From: Wurfbainia villosa
Taxonomy: Eukaryota; Streptophyta; Magnoliopsida; Zingiberales; Zingiberaceae
Direction of reading: 5' to 3'
NCBI GenBank assembly: GCA_025175895.1
Contig: CM046000.1
Location: 91,868,753-91,932,752, forward strand
Length of the DNA stretch: 64,000 bases
The notes beneath the pieces are model-generated. The model did not search any database and was not told the origin of the DNA. It saw only the letters and a list, made by a program, of their open reading frames with translations. Position numbers and translations under genes: made by a program. The first letter of the stretch is position 1; each line of letters opens with the position of its first letter. This document shows, piece after piece, positions 19,739 to 32,233 of the stretch.

Positions 19739-22700
19739 TGTAACGCCCGTAAAATTCCTAGCAATTTTACAAGAATTTTTGGCTTGATGATCATGGGCTT
19801 TATGTGGGCCTTTTCAAAAATAAAAGAAAATAAGCCAAAAAGGGGTGCAAGGCCTAGGAATTGAACCCCAAACCTCTAGAGATAGCCAAGCCATATAAAT
19901 GCACCCACTCACCCTAAGCCCAATAGGATTATATCATTAGAGGAATAAGGGAAATTATGGTTAAGTGTAAGGGAGATTAAGGGACTCTTTAGGTGAATAA
20001 ATAGGGGGGGGGGGATGAGGAGGCATGAGTGAGCAACTTCACTTTCTCCTCTTCTCTTCTTCTTCTCACCGAAATCCTAAAGCTCTCCCTCTCCATTTCC
20101 ACCCTTGGCCGAAACTCATCCAAGCAAGAAGCAAGGGCTAGGTTTTGTGTTCCTTAGGTTATCTTCACACTACAAGCAAAGCGAAGGATGTAAGTATCCC
20201 TCACCTGCATACGAGTAGCTTCGATTGATGTTTGTAAAAGAAATCTATATGTTATATCCGGCCAAGCTATGTTTTGGTTTATCAATGAAGTTGTTTAGGA
20301 AGTAGATGATGATGTTAAGATGGAAAAAGGGATTAGGTTAAAAGTTAACCCTAATAGCCACTAAAGCCTATTTGGCCAAGCCATGATTTTAGGTTTCAAT
20401 GAAGTTCCATGCTATGTTTTTTTGTAACTATATGATGATGCTAGGATTTAAAATGGATTAGGTTAAAGGTTAACCCTAAAGACCTACATGGACCATTCGG
20501 CCACCCCTAGATCTTGATGATTCAATGAAGTTTAATCCATGTTTTTGTAGGATTATGATGTTGTTATTATGTTAAATGAATTAGGTTAAAGGTTAACCCT
20601 AAAAACCCTACATGGACCATTCGGCCAACCTATGTTTTGGGTGACTAAATGAAGTTTTAATCCATGTTCTATATGTAAATGAAGTTGTTGTTATGTTAAA
20701 TGAATTAGGTTAAAAGATAACCCTAGAAAACCCTATGGATCATTCGGCCACCATGAATTTTGGGTGATTAAATGAAGTCTAATTCATGTTTTATATGCAA
20801 ATGAAGTTGTAGTTATGTTAAACGAATTAGGTTAAAAGATAACCCTAGAATACCCTATGGATCATTCGGCCACCATGAATTTTGGGTAATTAAATGAAGA
20901 CCAATTCTTGTTTTATATGCAAATGAAGTTGTTGTTAGGTTAAATGAATTAGGTTAAAAGATAACCCTGGAAAACCCTATAGATCATTTGGCCACCATGA
21001 ATTTTGGGTGATTAAATGAAGTCTAGTTCATGTTCTATGTTCAAATGAAGTTGTGGTTGTGTTAAATGAATTAGGATGAAGGATAACCCTAGAAACCCCT
21101 ATGGACCATTCGGCCATCATGTATTTTTGGGGGATTAGATGAAGTTTTAATTCAAGTCTTATGTGCATATGAAGTTGTTGTTAAGTTAAATGAATAGGTT
21201 AACATGTGTTTTATGTTGGTTGAATTCATGTTGACTTGTGATATTAAATAATGCTAGATGAAGATAACCTGCCTTAGGTTAGTGTTTACTTACTTTTGAT
21301 GCCATGCTTTTTGCCATGTCTATGTGTATGCGATATTTAAAATATGTTAAGAAATGGAAGAAGATAAGATTATGAAATGAAACAAAACGATATGTTCACG
21401 ACATGAATATGACATGATGATGAAATGAAGAATGATATGTTATGAAATGAAGAATGGTATGTTTATGAAATGAAAGATGATATGTTCATGAAGGGAAGCA
21501 TGATGTGTTATGAAATGAAGTATGCTATGTTTGCAAAATGAAATAAGCTATTTTATAAAATAAGCATATAAGTATTTTACCTTCTGCATGGCTTGTACCA
21601 AGACCCTAATAGGGTCCAAGAAGGGATGGGCTCCTAAGATGCCCTAGGTCGATGGAATAAGACTCGGGCCTAGGATGGGCTTCTATGTATGATTGCCCCT
21701 AGGTCGATGGAATAAGACTCGGGCCTAGTACGGGATGGGCTCAAAGATGCCTTAGGTCGATGGAGTAAGACTCAGGCCTAGGATGGGCTTCTACGCTATG
21801 ACGATTGCCCTAGGTCGACGAACTAAGATCGGGCCTAGTAACCTATTAGGTTCGAGACTTGCTACCTCGGGCCTATTTAGGGATGCGCACTATGATAATG
21901 AAGAAGTGGTACAATGTCGGGCCCAAATATGTTGAGAATTATGTTTACGTACCTATAATATATGTTTTCAAAAGCATCTTGAATATGTTACATGATTAGA
22001 TTGTTATGTTCACATGCCATGTTGATATGTTACATATGAAGTATGTTATGTTTGATATGCCATGCTTATGCCCCTATGTTACATATGATGTATGTTATGT
22101 TTGATATGCCATGTTTATGCCCCTATGTTACATATGATGTATGTTATGTTTGATATGCCATGTTTATGCCCCTATGTTACATATGATGTATGTTATGTTT
22201 GATATGCCATGTTTATGCCACTATGTTACATATGATGTATGTTATGTTTGATATGTCATACATATATGTTGTATGTTATGTTGATTTGCTATGTTAGGTA
22301 TGTTATATGTTATGTTTAATTAAGTCATATATTTACATGATATGATGCTATGTTATAGATGATACATGTTATGCTGCCATGTTATGGATGATACATGTTA
22401 TGTTTACTCACATTACTTATGCTACATGTTAAGTTGATTACGCCATGTATGTTACATGTTATATTGCTTATATGTTATGAATGTTACATGCCATGATTAA
22501 TGTTGATATATGGTTTTTGTGAGTAGGACTGGATCTTACTAAGCCTATGTGCTTATAGTTTATCTTTCCCTCGTACTGCAGATAAGGGTAAGGGATGGAT
22601 AAACTAAAGGGAGCAGCAGGAGGGGCCAAATGTGTGTGGCAGTGGCATGGTGGAGAAGATCCGTTAGGTCTATATATATATGTTTACCTATGATGATGAC

Positions 22701-23061
22701 GTTTATGGATGTCCTTACTTATGTCTCCGTATGATGACGATGTTTAAGAACTTGAACTAAGCACTAAGTATCTATAGATGTTATGATGCATGCTCTATGT
22801 TAATAAGAAGAAGTAAGGAAGAAGTAAGAAGAAGTATCTATATATGCTATGATGCATGCCCTATGTTAAGAAGAAGAAGTATATATTTATGTATATGTCA
22901 ATGCATATGTTTAAAAGAAAAAAAAAATAAGTCTAAAGTCTTCCGCTGTAAGAAATAAAGAAGTATGTATAAAGTCTTCCGCTGTATGTAATGTATGTAT
23001 GTACGGTCGCGTCACACGCCGCCCCTTCCAGATTCTTGGTCCGAAAAGGGCGGGCATGACA
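19739..23061 (+). repeat. C 3' LTR (3323 bp)
   Basis: It begins TGTAACGCCCG and ends GCATGACA, followed by TSD TGTAC. It holds the same three repeat zones as the 5' LTR. Confidence 0.93.
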
Positions 23062-23583
23062 TGTACTTAGTATTTATTTCTTTGATTTACCAGAGGGTGA
23101 GATTTCTATGGATTAAATCAATATGCCCGGTAAGTTGGGAAATGATATTATTTACATGGTGTGCCGTTGATTATAGGAGGAATCCGTGTCCTATGTATTA
23201 GGTTGATGATGTCCCCTTGAGGAGCTCATAAGGTTCATCATGTAAACCCTGCAGGTTGACTTAGTCAACATGATGATAAGGTTGAGTGGTACTACACGAG
23301 GAGTTAGATGTTAATTGATTGATGGTCAGTAAATCAATCAATTGACGGACATTCGATATCTTAAACACGGGGAGATGGATGTACAAATAATATATGGAGC
23401 CCATATTAATTTATGGGGTTGGTGAGGTAGTTCGATGATGATCCTCTAGTGGAATGGAACATCATTGATGGATCAAGTTTGTGTGGTTCCGATCCATCGG
23501 GTGGCCAAGACCCAACTCCTCCTCATGGTCCCTATCGTAGCTTAATATAAACCTCATGAAGTCTAGATCAAATGATGGAAAAC

Positions 23584-23745
23584 AAATCTCTAGATCCAAC
23601 GGTTAGGATTAAATCCCTAGAACCAACGGTTGAGATTAAATCTCTAGATCCGACGGTTGGGATTAAAACCCTAGAACCGACGGTTGAGATTAAATCTCTA
23701 AATCCGACGGTTGAGATTAAAACCCTAGAACCGACGGTGGAGATT
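23584..23745 (+). repeat. Six 27-bp tandem units in B LTR
   Basis: Units alternate (A)AATCTCTAGATCCGACGGTT and AACCCTAGAACCGACGGTT, each followed by GAGATTA or a close variant. The 3' LTR copy is at 30001-30162. Because 27 is a multiple of three, both strands show repeated open frames that are probably not genes. Confidence 0.88.
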
Positions 23746-23768
23746 AAACCAAGGCCTAAACCTAACTC

Positions 23769-23777
23769 TATATAAAA
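23769..23777 (+). promoter_or_regulatory. TATA box of B 5' LTR
   Basis: TATATAAAA lies just after the 27-base repeats; the 3' LTR has the same at 30186-30194. Confidence 0.6.
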
Positions 23778-23939
23778 GGGAGAGGAAAGGTTGGATAAGG
23801 TGGGCGGCAAGAAAATTGGGAATTAGTTCCTATATTTTTGGCTACCTCATCAATAACCAATTTTCTCCTAAGTTCTATAAAAGGGTGACTATGGGTTGGG
23901 CGGAAAAGAAGAGAGTGGTTGATGTTGGATGATGGAAAT

Positions 23940-24380
23940 AAGGGTTTAGCCTCTCTTTGCTTGGGCGGCAAGTAACCCTAAGGAGCAAACCCTAATTAGG
24001 GTTTGGCTCCTTGGGTTGGCCGGCCAAGGTAAGGAAAGAAGGGTGGGCGGCAACTTGAGGAAGATCTCTTCTTCTTCCTTGAAGGTGGCTAGCTCCTAGA
24101 TCTCTTCTCTCCACCATGGTTGGGCGGCAAGAAACCCTAAGGAGGAAACCCTAATTTGATTAGGGTTTGGCTCCTTTGCATGGGCGGCCAAGGTTTGGAA
24201 GGAGGGTAAGCGGCATCTTGTGGAAGAGTTCTTCTTCTTCCTAGGAAAGGTGGCCGGTTTAGATCTCCTCCTTCCACCTTGGATGGGCGGCAAGAAGACC
24301 TAAGGAGGAAACCCTAATTAGGGTTTGGCTCCTATGGTTGGGCGGCTAGGGTATGCAAGGAAGGTGGGCGGCAACTATAG
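23940..24380 (+). repeat. GGGCGGCAAG / AAACCCTAATTAGGGTTT repeats in B LTR
   Basis: Three to four degenerate units contain GGGCGGCAAG, AACCCTAAGGAG(G/C)AAACCCTAA and TTAGGGTTTGGCTCC. The palindrome AAACCCTAATTAGGGTTT holds two opposed telobox motifs. The 3' LTR repeats the zone at about 30360-30800. It lies in the transcribed part of the LTR, downstream of the TATA box. Confidence 0.75.
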
Positions 24381-25097
24381 GAGAGGAGCTCTTCCTCTTC
24401 CTAGGTTGTGGCCGCCTTCCTCTATTCCCTCCACCGTGGCCGGCGCCCAACATATTCCCTTTATCCTCTTCACTCCATCTTGGCCGGCGGCACCAAAACA
24501 AGGGTTTGTCCCTAGTTCGGTACCTTGGTTGTTTCCATTATGTTCTCTCTATTCTTGGGGCCGGCGGCATCAATCCTTTTGTGGAATGGTGGTTGGCTCA
24601 AGCAAGAAGGGAAAGAGAGTTCTTCTTTCTTTGGATTGAAGAAGATCTAGGAAGCTTCAACTTGTGGAGGATCTTCGCCCACACGAAGTCTACAAGGAGG
24701 TTAGGACATACGATAGAAGATCAAGAGGTATAAAAGTTTTATAACTTTTATTATTGTTCTTTGCATGTTCTTATTGATATGCTAGATTATGTTCTTTATG
24801 TTAGTATATGTTGATTATACTAGTTTACATTTGTATGTATTTGTATAATCATGGACCCCGATAAGAAACACAAAAACCGACAATCCGTCCGTCGTCTCTT
24901 CCGCGGCTAACCGACTAGAAGAGTTATGTTGCTTGAACAACTAGTTTGTTCAAGCGATCGCTCAAGTCGTTAGCACGACGACGAATTGGTTGTGCTTAGG
25001 AAACTCATCCCATCCGGATTAGTTTTCATTAGTGAAAATTTTAATCTGGGGACATGGGAGCCTATGAGCATTCTGAGAAATAGCACATTGCCAACAA

Positions 25098-25111
25098 TTG
25101 GTATCAGAGCC
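25098..25111 (+). other. B primer binding site
   Basis: TTGGTATCAGAGCC follows one base after the CCAACA end of the 5' LTR. It is an exact match to the usual initiator-Met primer binding site. Confidence 0.9.
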
Positions 25112-26247
25112 ACAGTTTCTGGTTTTGTGTATTTTGGTTTCGGTTACTTTCACGCACTTATCATATATTGTGTATGCCGGATAATAGTAGGATGTGCGTA
25201 GGCTAACTTTTTGGTTGCAGGTATAAGATCCAACTATTATGGCTATATATGTGTGTATGTGATTGCATGTGTGTGTGATTGTATATTATTTGAATCCTCG
25301 GGGTTGACGAGGCTAAATTAGTATTTAATTTTTGTAATTGAATATGACATTGTTTAGCCACTCTTTATTTTATTTTACTTTCGATCTAGATTTCATGTAC
25401 ACTCCCTCGTGGAGTATAGGATCGATGGATGTAAAATAAAATAGGTTTTATTCTCGGCTCGGATCTCCGATTGGCTCGTACATGGCGCAGGAGGAGCGGA
25501 CGAGGTGGCGACACGACGAGACGCATATTGGAGAACAATGCCATAATAGTTGGAAAAATTCTGATTTTTCCATATTTATTGCTGATTTGTTTTATATGCA
25601 TGTTGTGTGTGCTTGAAAATTCCTCATTTGAAATTTACTAAGTGGGAGAAGGACATTTTAATTAATTCCCGTGGCCTCCATTACAATTTGACGTGTGATG
25701 CAACAAACTTGTGTGTCGGCTCTGAGTGCCTTCCTCCCTGAGGACGGGTTTGTTTGCGGATCACTAGGTCAAATAATGGTTATAGGAAATTATCTAGGAG
25801 CATGTGTACTTCCATAGAGGTAAGACACATAATCCAAAATAATTCCCTTAGTATCGTGTAATGGTGCACACTTAGATGCAAATAAAAGTATCCTCCCCAT
25901 AGGAGTCACTGCTTTTATTTGTAGGGCCAAAGAGGAACCAACTATTAATTTTATTTGTCAAAAAGTAAGGTTGACAAGATAATAAAATTAATGGGTAAAA
26001 CCTCCTCTTACAAATGTAGAATTCGTATACTTCCACACTGCGTGGCATGCGATATTCTCGGTGTTTTGAGGTGTTGGTTGATTTCGAAATTTTATTGTTA
26101 GAGGAATCAATAATTTTTTGAAATCTAAAGTAATGATCTATGTGATTCTTAGGATTTTCAAAATTGACTTTCAGTCCACTTACTGTGATACTAAAGGAAA
26201 TAAGCTTACTGTACCTAAATAATGTTGATTAGAAAAGATTCTAGATA
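25112..26247 (+). other. B leader and lost gag N-terminus
   Basis: I see no intact gag core here. The last 100 bases (AAGGTGTACAAGTATGCACTC and after) lead into Lys-rich gag-like sequence. The rest is AT-rich with no recognised domain, so most of gag is deleted or decayed beyond recognition. Confidence 0.5.
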
Positions 26248-27553
26248 TTGTCTTATCTGCTAAGGTGTACAAGTATGCACTCTTCAAAGAGTGTCCTCAA
26301 GCCATCATTGCTCAAAAGGGTTTCTACTTCTAAGCCGAAAGGCAAGAAGAAGAAGAAACAAGGTGAAGCAAAGATGGTGGGAGGATCTCAGGGAAGAGTG
26401 AATAAGCCGAAAGGCAAGTACTTCACTTACAAGCAGGATGGACATTGGAAGGAGGACTGTCCCAATTCAAAACAGAACAAAGGTATATCTTTTGGACTTG
26501 TCATTGAAACATGATTAGCGGTGATATCTACCGGCACCTGGTAAGTAGATACGGGAGCCACTAATCATGTCTGCAACAATTTGCAGGGGTTCCAGGAAAC
26601 CCGATGACTAGCTAAAGGGGATATTACCATTTACTTGGGCAATGACATGAAGATGGCAGCTATTGCAGTGGGAGATGTTTTATTTATCTTTTGAGAAAAA
26701 TAAAGGTTTTTGGTTCTTAAGAATTTTCTTTATGTACCCTTATTTAGAAAGAATTGATTTCGATTTCTAAATAGTTTTTGGATGGATAATCTATTTCTTT
26801 TCATGACAGATTTGTTATAAAAGGAATAGGGACATTATCTATTCAGGTACATAGATAGGAAATTTATAACTTGAACCACAAGCTCCCACGATGCAAATAG
26901 AAGTTAATAACTCATCTTCTAATTCCAATAAGAGAAAAGAACCTTCGAAGATGAACCAAACATATCTTTGGCTTCTTAGGCTTGGTCACATTAACCTAAG
27001 CAGAATTCAAAGGTTGATAGCTGATGGACCTTTGGGTTCATTAGTGGTGGAGGATCTCCCAACCTACGAATCTTGCTTGGAGGGTAAGATGGACAAGAGG
27101 CCTTTTTAAGGTCAAGGGGTATAGAGCCAAAGATTTGTTAGAAATGGTTCATTCTGATTTGTGAGGTCCTATGACTATCTAGGTAAGAGGTAATCTTGAA
27201 TATTTCGTCTCTTTCATAGATGATTATTCAAGATATGGATGACACTACGATCTGATCGTGGTGGTGACAACCTCTTGGGAGAGTTTAGGAACTACTTATC
27301 AGAGGTTGGGATTCAATCCCAATTGACTGCACCTGGCACACCCCAGCAGAACAGTGTAGCAGTGCGAAGGAATAGGACTCTTATGGAGATGGTTAGATCG
27401 ATGATGAGTTATTCTGACTTGTTTTGTAGTCCTAGAGATCAGAGGGTGATCGTTAACACGAATGCCAGATTTCTAGAGGAAGACTATGTGATAAGCCACA
27501 AGCCCAAGAGTAAAATTGTTCTGGAGGAGTTAAAAGGGAAGTCACTTCTTTAA
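26248..27553 (+). pseudogene. pol: B gag end, protease and integrase (heavily decayed)
   Basis: A Lys-rich stretch precedes a zinc knuckle with the first Cys and second Cys lost (KYFTYKQDGHWKEDC). A protease site follows near 26550 (VDTGATNHVCNNLQGFQE). The GAG-pre-integrase part reads YLWLLRLGHINLSRI, with His-Cys changed to Leu-Leu, then YESCLEGKMDKRPF. The integrase core includes LRSDRGGDNL and APGTPQQNSVAVRRNRTLMEMVRSMM. Stops and frameshifts separate these pieces and zinc-binding residues are missing, so no active protein is possible. Confidence 0.83.
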
Positions 27554-29060
27554 TACCACCGGAACAAGAGGATATACCACATGTCACTGCACCGCGTGTC
27601 ACAGAGGATACACAGATGATACCTCGTCATAGTGGGAGGGTTGTGAGACAGCCTCTCAGATTCATGTTTTTGGATAAATCTTCTGATTTGGTCCCTAGCA
27701 AACATGAACCTGATCCCTAGACATACGACGAGGCAATCCAAGATATAAATACAGCATCTTTGCAAAGTGCAATGAATACTGAGATTGAATCTATGGATTC
27801 AAGATAGGTCCGGGAGCTCTTATGCATAGCAACTCATATGGATTACGAGGTGTGACAGATGGATGTCAAGACAAGATTCCTTAGTGGAAGTCTTGAGGAA
27901 TCCATCTACATGAAGCGACCAGGGATTCATTGCTAAGGGCAAAGATCGTATTGTATATAAGCTTTAATCGGTCCGTTAATGGATCAAGCAAGCTTTGAAG
28001 TCTTGGGACATCCGCTGAGGAAGTAAATCCACTTATGGATTTATTCAAAGTTCGGATGGGTCTTGTGTATATCGTAGATGTGACAAACGTAGTGGTATTT
28101 TGTACTATACGAGATGACATTTTGATGGTTGGCGACAACATCAAGTGTTATCGACGTAAGGGTATGGTCGTCAAACAAGATGATATGAAGGACTTGGGAG
28201 AAGTGGGTCACAACCTTGGGATCAAGGTTGTTGTGCTTATCCCAAGCTTCATACATAGACATGATTTTGGATCGCTTTAGCATACAAAACTCCAAGAAGG
28301 GTTTTCTACCCTTCGCATGGAGTTCCTTTATCTAAGCAGATGTGTCCTAGATCATCCGAGGAGATAGAGGAGATATAGGCGTTCCTTATGCTTCGTGGTA
28401 GGAAGCCTAATGTATGCTATATGACGAGACCAGATATTTGCTTTCCGTAGGCATGGTCGCAGACATCGTAGTAATCCAGATAGGGACATTGAATCGGTAA
28501 AAGCATATATTGTAGTGCCCGAGAAGGACTAGGGATTATATGCTAGTTTATCGAGGCACCAATTACTCCTGTGGGTTACATGGATTCTCGATTTCCAATC
28601 GATAGGGATAATAGTAAGTCTACCTCGTGGTTTGTGTTTACTTTGGGAGGTGGAGCCACAGTATGGAGGAGTGTCAAGAAATGCGTGCGGACTCCACCAT
28701 GGAAGTGTGTATGTGGCACTATGAGGCGCCAAAGAAGTCAGAGTGGCTCAGAACTTCCTCGATGGACTTGGATGTGATTCTCGGTTTGTCGAAACTATCA
28801 CAATTTATTGTGATAATAATGGTGCAGTTGCAAACTCGAAGGAACCACGAGCCCATAAGGCTAGTAAACACATAGAGTACAAGTACCACCTGATACGAGA
28901 AATCGTAAAGGAGGTAGAAGTTGCTGTCGCCTAGCATACATCAGAGGATGACCTGGTAGACCCTTTCACTAAGGCCCTTCTAGCAAGAGCTTTGATAGGC
29001 ATGTGGAGGGAAGGGGAATCAGATGTATGGCAGTATGATGACAGCATAGTCTTTTAGTAT
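27554..29060 (+). pseudogene. pol: B reverse transcriptase and RNase H (heavily decayed)
   Basis: Fragments of copia reverse transcriptase appear: MDYEVxQMDVKT-like near 27840, a changed catalytic box (IRDDILMVGDN near 28105 where YVDDILLIGND is usual), and MKDLGEVGHNLGIKV. RNase H fragments follow: IYCDNNGAVANSKEPRAHKA (28800-28860), YKYHLIREIV and DPFTKALLAR near 28950. Large parts, including the fingers and YGLKQA regions, are missing or shifted. Confidence 0.82.
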
Positions 29061-29071
29061 ATGTGGGAGAT
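29061..29071 (+). other. B polypurine tract
   Basis: ATGTGGGAGAT directly precedes the TGTTGGG start of the 3' LTR. Confidence 0.85.
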
Positions 29072-31516
29072 TGTTGGGATGTATACTGAAAGCCTAGCTC
29101 TTTTGTATGAACATCTTTATTTTGAAATAAGAATCACATGATCATTGTTTGTACGTTATATTTATATGTGTGCATATGTCTAATATTTTACATTGTAGAT
29201 AACAGGTGCCTGGGTACGGAACAGAAGATCATGTTATCAGTCCCTTGTAGAATATAAGTAAAGGCTCACAACCAAGATGGTTTTGGACAAACCATTGGCA
29301 TGGTTGTAGTGTAGCTTGGTATTGTTTTATCTTGAACATAGAGTTACACTAGTACACTTAGGTGTATTGAGCAGGACTGACATAGAGGTGATTCAATTTG
29401 TTGCTGACTACATAATTGAATCGGACCTCGGATATTATGTTGTACATGCTCTTAATCCCGATATAATAACAGACACATGTACTTAGTATTTATTTCTTTG
29501 ATTTACCAGAGGGTGAGATTTCTATGGATTAAATCAATATGCCCGGTAAGTTGGGAAATGATATTATTTACATGGTGTGCCGTTGATTATAGGAGGAATC
29601 CGTGTCCTATGTATTAGGTTGATGATATCCCCTTGAGGAGCTCATAAGGTTCATCATGTAAACCCTGCAGGTTGACTTAGTCAACATGATGATAAGGTTG
29701 AGTGGTACTACTCGAGGAGTTAGATGTTAATTGATTGATGGTCAGTAAATCAATCAATTGACGGACATTCGATATCTTAAACACGGGGAGATGGATGTAC
29801 AAATAATATATGGAGCCCATATTAATTTATGGGGGTTGGTGAGGTAGTTCGATGATGATCCTCTAGTGGAATGGAACATCATTAATGGATCAAGTTTGTG
29901 TGGTTCCGATCCATCGGGTGGCCAAGACCCAACTCCTCCTCATGGTCCCTATCGTAGCCTAATATAAACCTCATGAAGTCTAGATCAAATGATGGAAAAC
30001 AAATCTCTAGATCCGACGGTTAGGATTAAATCCCTAGAACCGACGGTTGAGATTAAATCTCTAGATCCGACGGTTGGGATTAAAACCCTAGAACCGACGG
30101 TTGAGATTAAATCTCTAAATCCGACGGTTGAGATTAAAACCCTAGAACCGACGGTGGAGATTAAACCATGGCCTAAACCTAACTCTATATAAAAGGGAGA
30201 GGAAAGGTTGGATAAGGTGGGCGGCAAGAAAATTGGGAATTAGTTCCTATATTTTTGGCTACCTCATCAATAACCAATTTTCTCCTAAGTTCTATAAAAG
30301 GGTGGCTATGGGTTGGGCGGAAAAGAAGAGAGTGGTTGATGTTGGATGATGGAAATAAGGGTTTAGCCTCTCTTTGCTTGGGCGGAAAGTAACCCTAAGG
30401 AGCAAACCCTAATTAGGGTTTGGCTCCTTGGGTTGGCCGGCCAAGGTAAGGAAAGAAGGGTGGGCGGCAACTTGAGGAAGATCTCTTCTTCTTCCTTGAA
30501 GGTGGCTAGCTCCTAGATCTCTTCTCTCCACCATGGTTGGGCGGTAAGAAACCCTAAGGAGGAAACCCTAATTTGATTAGGGTTTGGCTCCTTTGCATGG
30601 GCGGCCAAGGTTTGGAAGGAGGGTAAGCGGCATCTTGTGGAAGAGTTCTTCTTCTTCCTAGGAAAGGTGGCCGGTTTAGATCTCCTCCTTCCACCTTGGA
30701 TGGGCGGCAAGAAGACCTAAGGAGGAAACCCTAATTAGGGTTTGGCTCCTATGGTTGGGCGGCTAGGGTATGCAAGGAAGGTGGGCGGCAACTATAGGAG
30801 AGGAGCTCTTCCTCTTCCTAGGTTGTGGCCGGCTCCTTCCTCTATTCCCTCCACTGTGGCCGGCGCCCAACATATTCCCTTTATCCTCTTCACTCCATCT
30901 TGGCCGGCGGCACCAAAACAAGGGTTTGTCCCTAGTTCGGTACCTTGGTTGTTTCCATTATGTTCTCTCTATTCTTGGGGCCGGCGGCATCAATCCTTTT
31001 GTGGAATGGTGGTTGGCTCAAGCAAGAAGGGAAAGAGAGTTCTTCTTTCTTTGGATTGAAGAAGATCTAGGAAGCTTCAACTTGTGGAGGATCTTCGCCC
31101 ACACGAAGTCTACAAGGAGGTTAGAACATACGATAGAAGATCAAGAGGTATAAAAGTTTTATAACTTTTATTATTGTTCTTTGCATGTTCTTATTGATAT
31201 GCTAGCTTATGTTCTTTATGTTTGGATATGTTGATTATACTAGTTTACATTTGTATGTATTTGTATAATCATGGACCCCGATAAGAAACACAAAAACCGG
31301 CAATCCGTCCGTCGTCTCTTCCACGGCTAACCGACTAGAAGAGTTATGTTGCTTGAACAACTAGTTTGTTCAAGCGATCGCTCAAGTCGTTAGCACGACG
31401 ATGAATTGGTTGTGCTTAGGAAACTCATCCCATCCGGATTAGTTTTCATTAGTGAAAATTTTAATCCGGGGACATGGGAGCCTATGGGCATTCCGAGAAA
31501 TAGCACATTGCCAACA
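29072..31516 (+). repeat. B 3' LTR (2445 bp, uninterrupted)
   Basis: The only complete B LTR in the window. It runs from TGTTGGGATG to GCCAACA and is followed by TSD AAGAC. Its first 400 bases also match the minus-strand fragment at 8102-8484. Confidence 0.93.
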
Positions 31517-31521
31517 AAGAC

Positions 31522-32233
31522 ATGGGATGACCTTGCTTCCTCATCCTCATCAGAAGAAGAAGAACATGTCTACTCAAATTTAGCACTAATGGCTTTTGAT
31601 GATTTGAATTGTTCCTCCTCCTCAAATGAAGAATCAAGCACAAGTGGGGAGAGCTCAAATGAAGGGGGAGCCTCCTCTACATCCTTCTCATCCGAAAAAG
31701 AAGAAGAGGACATGGAAGCTATGGTAACGAATCTAACTCCTAAGAAAATAGTTTCCATGGTTTCAAGCTTAACTAGGGATTTATTTAGAGCTAAGAAGAA
31801 GAACAAAAGCATGCTAGATCAAATTAAGGACTTAGAAGAGAAGTTAGAAAAAGCATGCTTAAATGATAATATTTCTTCTAGATTAAATGATGCATGCTCA
31901 CATGATAACTATATGCCATTTAATGTTAGTGATGCATGCATGGATGAAAATAGGGCTCTAAGGGAAAAGGTAGATTACTTGACAAAAGCCCTAGAAAAAT
32001 TCACTATAGGCTCCAACACCTTGAACATGATCATAGGGAGCCAAAGAGCTAGCTTCAACAAAAAGGGCCGAGGTTATAAAGAAAAGAAAAATGAAAAGGC
32101 CTACAAATGCCTAATTGCTAGGGGACAAGATAAGAAGAAGGTAATTGCTAGGAAATGGATCCCCAAGGAGTATCTAGTGAACCCCATAGGCAAGAACTTA
32201 TTTTGGGTTCCAAAATCCGTCCTTAAGGGTTAG
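31522..32233 (+). pseudogene. gag: H gag, C-terminal part
   Basis: Sequence after the TSD continues H gag in the frame of the Lys/Glu tail before B. It has an acidic Ser/Glu patch, a coiled-coil-like region (SMLDQIKDLEEKLEKAC), and the Sirevirus gag C-terminal motifs GSQRASFNKKGRGY, KWIPKEYLVNPIGKN and FWVPKSVLKG before the stop at 32231-32233. The open frame reaches back to 31406 only because the B LTR happens to be open. No pol follows. Confidence 0.85.

Larger units (their letters stand above)
13337..23061 (+). mobile_element. Element C: non-autonomous chromovirus (Ty3-gypsy, Tekay/Del-like)
   Basis: Two 3.3 kb LTRs (TGTAAC...GACA) flank a 3.1 kb interior, with the duplication TGTAC on both sides. 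The interior encodes a gag-like ORF, a gag C-terminal segment fused to the tail of RNase H, integrase and a chromodomain-like C-terminus. Protease and reverse transcriptase are absent. The sequence AAGTTTCGAGGATGAAACTT before the 3' LTR is characteristic of Del/Tekay elements. D at 52765-62661 has the same architecture, so the deletion predates both insertions. Confidence 0.92.
23067..25096 (+). repeat. B 5' LTR, second part
   Basis: This continues the B LTR after C and matches about 29484-31516 with about 1 percent differences. It ends ATTGCCAACA before the primer binding site. It includes the 27-base tandem repeat, the TATA box and a GGGCGGCAAG / telobox-rich zone (23940-24380). Confidence 0.93.
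12924..31516 (+). mobile_element. Element B: Ty1-copia retrotransposon with 2.4 kb LTRs
   Basis: The element is bounded by TGTTGGG at 12924 and GCCAACA at 31516, with the 5-base duplication AAGAC at 12919-12923 and 31517-31521. After removal of C, the 5' LTR is about 2443 bases and the 3' LTR 2445. Primer binding site, decayed gag-pol in copia order and polypurine tract all lie between them. The LTRs are about 99 percent identical by eye, yet the coding region is full of stops and frameshifts, so a non-functional copy was probably mobilised in trans. Confidence 0.93.

Noticed and set aside
23568..23810. Open frames on both strands with a repeated 9-residue pattern (LDPTVEIKS and its antisense)
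   Set aside because: They come from six 27-base LTR repeats, a multiple of three that keeps both strands open. They lie before and over the TATA box and are copied in the 3' LTR (29985-30227).
24325..24733. Overlapping 104- and 126-codon ORFs (also 30742-31153)
   Set aside because: They overlap each other in different frames, lie in the transcribed leader part of the B LTR, and match no known domain. Conservation between LTRs reflects recent duplication.
31570..31812. 80-codon minus-strand ORF
   Set aside because: It is the antisense of the acidic Ser/Glu patch of H gag, which leaves the opposite strand open by composition.
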